Shown here: piece after piece, positions 62,100 through 64,000 of the stretch
Numbering within the stretch: position 1 is the stretch's first letter
Layout of the letters: each line of letters starts with the position of its first letter
NCBI GenBank assembly: GCA_028723425.1
Contig: JAQYEZ010000006.1
Location: forward strand, 1-64,000
Reading direction: 5' to 3'
Source: Peptoniphilaceae bacterium
GTDB lineage: Bacteria > Bacillota > Clostridia > Tissierellales > Peptoniphilaceae
DNA length: 64,000 bases
Program-made: the position numbers and the translations under genes
The notes under the pieces: model-generated
The model's database searches: none
The model's input: the letters and a program-made list of their open reading frames with translations, nothing else
Told to the model about the DNA's origin: nothing

Positions 62100-63089
62100 T
62101 TAGCAATCATCGCATTTTAATTTATTATCATTACTAGCTAAAGAACGAACTTCGCTTGGGAGTTTTCCTTTGTATCTTTTATAATAAATAGAAAATTTGC
62201 TAGGGGATGAATAACCAACTGATTCTGCTATTTCTTTTATTGGAAGAGTAGTATTTAAAAGAAGAATTTCTGCCATATTCATTCTTTTTCTTTGAGTGTA
62301 TTCTGTAATACTTTGACCATATTTTTCTTTAAATAAATTTTTTAATTTTGTCCCACTCATTTTAGATATTTTTTCAAGAGTAGCTTGCTTTACATTCATT
62401 GCGTAATGGTCTTCTAAAAATCTAGCTACCTCATCAAGCGCTTTATTATCATCAGATTCAATTTTATTTTTTTTCCTATTTAAGTAGGTATCTATCAATA
62501 TACTTATCCACTCATTTGCCTTAGCTTTAAAGAAAAATTCAGCAGCGGGGCTATCCATCTTGCAATTTAAAATTTCCAAAGCCACTTTTTCTAAGGACCT
62601 TGTAAGTATTAGTTGATTTGTTTGAAGTAAATTCGAATAAAATGACTCTGGATCAATATTAATAGATGCTAGGTGTTTATTTAGAAGTTCTCTTTTAAAT
62701 CCGATGGAAACAGCAAGATAATAACAATTCTCATGTAATAAAAATAGAAAGTCATCTTTTATATTGTCAAAATCAAGACTACATAAGGAGTTGGAAGTCA
62801 AAGTTTGATAAGGATTAAATTTCTCACCATTTGCACTGACAATATAGCTTGAGTAAATTGAAACATAGTCTGCCATACTATTAGCACTGTTTTGAATTAC
62901 TTCTTCTCTGATATAAAAATCATGGATATCAATAATAAACCCATCTCCTTGATAAAACCAATACAAGCCTTCTGCATAAGTTGAATTATTTTTGCTCCAG
63001 CAAAATGTATGGCCTGCCCTTGAATACTTCATATTGTTTATACATTCATCTACTTGCATATATTCTTTTACAAAATCATAATAAGTCAT
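62100..63089 (-). CDS. AraC-family regulator, YbtA-like
   Basis: About 329 residues. A long N-terminal sensor half is followed by a C-terminal double helix-turn-helix: ATLEKISKMSGTKLKNLFKEKYGQSITEYTQ and IKEIAESVGYSSPSKFSIYYKRYKGKLPSE. The length and plan match regulators of siderophore uptake such as YbtA/PchR, which sense an iron chelate. Start uncertain: ATG 63089 has AAAAGGG 11 bases upstream, and an in-frame ATG at 63098 and TTG at 63113 are alternatives. It is divergent from the ABC gene, with the iron box between them. Confidence 0.85.
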   Translation of the reverse strand: MTYYDFVKEYMQVDECINNMKYSRAGHTFCWSKNNSTYAEGLYWFYQGDGFIIDIHDFYIREEVIQNSANSMADYVSIYSSYIVSANGEKFNPYQTLTSNSLCSLDFDNIKDDFLFLLHENCYYLAVSIGFKRELLNKHLASINIDPESFYSNLLQTNQLILTRSLEKVALEILNCKMDSPAAEFFFKAKANEWISILIDTYLNRKKNKIESDDNKALDEVARFLEDHYAMNVKQATLEKISKMSGTKLKNLFKEKYGQSITEYTQRKRMNMAEILLLNTTLPIKEIAESVGYSSPSKFSIYYKRYKGKLPSEVRSLASNDNKLKCDDC

Positions 63090-63144
63090 AATAACCATAT
63101 CCCTTTTAGACAATATTCCAATTAGCCTTACTTAATCAAAGCTA

Positions 63145-63174
63145 TTGTATTAGTAATTATAACAGCTGTATAAT
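63145..63174 (+). promoter_or_regulatory. Promoter of the iron-linked ABC gene
   Basis: TTGTAT (63145-63150), 18-base spacer, TATAAT (63169-63174). The iron box lies about 10 bases downstream of the -10 box, over the expected transcription start. Confidence 0.65.
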
Positions 63175-63184
63175 AGAAAAGCAA

Positions 63185-63199
63185 TGATAATTATTATCA
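63185..63199 (+). promoter_or_regulatory. Perfect Fur-type iron box
   Basis: TGATAATTATTATCA, an exact 7-1-7 match to the Fur box consensus, between the divergent AraC and ABC transporter genes. Its place over the start of transcription fits repression by iron. Confidence 0.88.
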
Positions 63200-63249
63200 T
63201 ATAAGCGAATTTCTATCTAAATGGAATATAAAAGAAAGGAGATGTGTTT

Positions 63250-64000
63250 TTGAAGATCTATAAAAAATTATTTACTTATGTACAAGAGATAAAATACCTT
63301 GGCTTATTTGCAATAGTATTTTCTGTTATATCTGCACTACTTACAGTATATGGATATTATTTAATTTACAAATTTCTATATAACTTAATAATAAGCACAG
63401 CTTTATCCAAAGCAGAAAGCTTAGCCTTAAAATCTGCTCTTATTTTAACATTGGGGGCAATATTTTATTTTGTTTCAGGAATATTTTCCCATATTTTGGG
63501 CTTTAGACTTGAAACTAATTTAAGAAAGAGAGGAATTGATGGCTTAGAGAAAGCAAGCTTTAGATTTTTTGACTTAAATCCTTCTGGGAAAATTAGAAAG
63601 ATTATAGATGATAATGCTGCCCAAACTCACCAGGTTATAGCTCATATGATTCCCGATAGCGCTCAGGCGTTAATAACGCCTATTCTTATACTGGTACTTG
63701 GCTTTATAGTAAGCATGAGAGTAGGTATTACTTTACTTGCTCTTACCATAATTGAAGCCTTTATTTTAGGAGCAATGATGGGAGAGCAAGAATTTATGAC
63801 AATTTACCAAGAAGCTCTAGCTAATCTTAGTGCGGAAACAGTTGAATATGTTAGAGGAATGCAAGTTGTAAAAATATTTGGTGCAAGAGTTGAGTCCTTT
63901 AAAAGTTTTTACAAGGCAATAAAAGATTATTCGAAATATGCCTATGAGTATTCTCTATCTTGTAAAAAGCCTTATGTTTGCTTTCAGCGGTTATTTTTTG
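63250..64000 (+). CDS. Exporter-type ABC transporter, YbtP/IrtA-like (partial)
   Basis: The first 250 residues are visible and the frame runs off the window. They form the membrane domain of a fused membrane/ATPase half-transporter, with helices from about residue 14. Conserved blocks include LRKRGIDGLEKASFRFFDLNPSGKIRKII and LANLSAETVEYVRGMQVVKIFGA, the cytoplasmic loops of this fold. Members regulated by iron and AraC factors (YbtPQ, IrtAB) import ferric siderophores despite their exporter fold. TTG 63250 is taken as start, 8 bases after AGGAG; GTG 63244 is less well spaced. Confidence 0.85.
   Translation, partial: MKIYKKLFTYVQEIKYLGLFAIVFSVISALLTVYGYYLIYKFLYNLIISTALSKAESLALKSALILTLGAIFYFVSGIFSHILGFRLETNLRKRGIDGLEKASFRFFDLNPSGKIRKIIDDNAAQTHQVIAHMIPDSAQALITPILILVLGFIVSMRVGITLLALTIIEAFILGAMMGEQEFMTIYQEALANLSAETVEYVRGMQVVKIFGARVESFKSFYKAIKDYSKYAYEYSLSCKKPYVCFQRLFF

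Overview
The window is AT-rich, with strong AGGAGG-like ribosome sites, frequent TTG/GTG starts and classic TTGACA-17-TATAAT promoters. It reads as a low-GC Gram-positive strict anaerobe. An Rnf complex, a double-cubane-cluster reductase operon, a thiolase, a Gx-transporter/HepI-type protein and NSS/AGCS amino-acid transporters suggest a Peptoniphilaceae-type coccus such as Anaerococcus. The genus is an inference from gene content and protein style only.

Layout. (1) 1-14.2 kb holds ordinary chromosomal genes: ASCH-domain protein, M18 aminopeptidase, glutathione peroxidase, small membrane and lipoproteins, FolC, a UvrD-like helicase, nitroreductase, methionine aminopeptidase and a thiolase behind a perfect promoter. 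(2) 14.3-23.9 kb is an accessory island with a lanthipeptide-type layout: response regulator, a histidine kinase broken in a T7 tract, a LanM reduced to its cyclase half, a flavodoxin-fold reductase, a LanFEG-like ABC transporter and a LanT-like C39 peptidase/exporter. No precursor peptide or LanM dehydratase is visible, so it looks like a decaying or split bacteriocin locus. (3) 24.2-29.8 kb encodes a fumarate-reductase-like flavoprotein, then a minus-strand operon of ASKHA activase, degenerate 2-hydroxyacyl-CoA dehydratase-like protein, double-cubane-cluster reductase, Se/S-carrier-like protein and LysR regulator. (4) 29.9-41.3 kb has an ATP-grasp ligase, DNA repair enzymes (Tag, ExoA), amino-acid transporters including a tandem NSS pair, CapA, a PAP2 phosphatase and tRNA-Leu(CAA).

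(5) 41.5-50.3 kb carries polA-coaE-lytic transglycosylase, then rnfCDGEAB, the ferredoxin:NAD+ oxidoreductase that pumps ions. Its RnfB appears to have lost exactly one [4Fe-4S] cluster. (6) 50.5-59.5 kb is one long cell-envelope run: NusG-II-domain protein, HepI-like protein, radC, a catalytically divergent mreB, mreC, mreD, an unusually large PBP2, a MinD-like protein without a P-loop, and a short RNase E/G homologue. (7) 59.5-64 kb has two AraC regulators, a QueD/PTPS-like protein with a zinc ribbon, and an iron-regulated-looking module. In that module a methyltransferase and an exporter-type ABC gene each sit behind a Fur-type 7-1-7 box, with a YbtA-like AraC regulator between them. The ABC gene runs off the window end.
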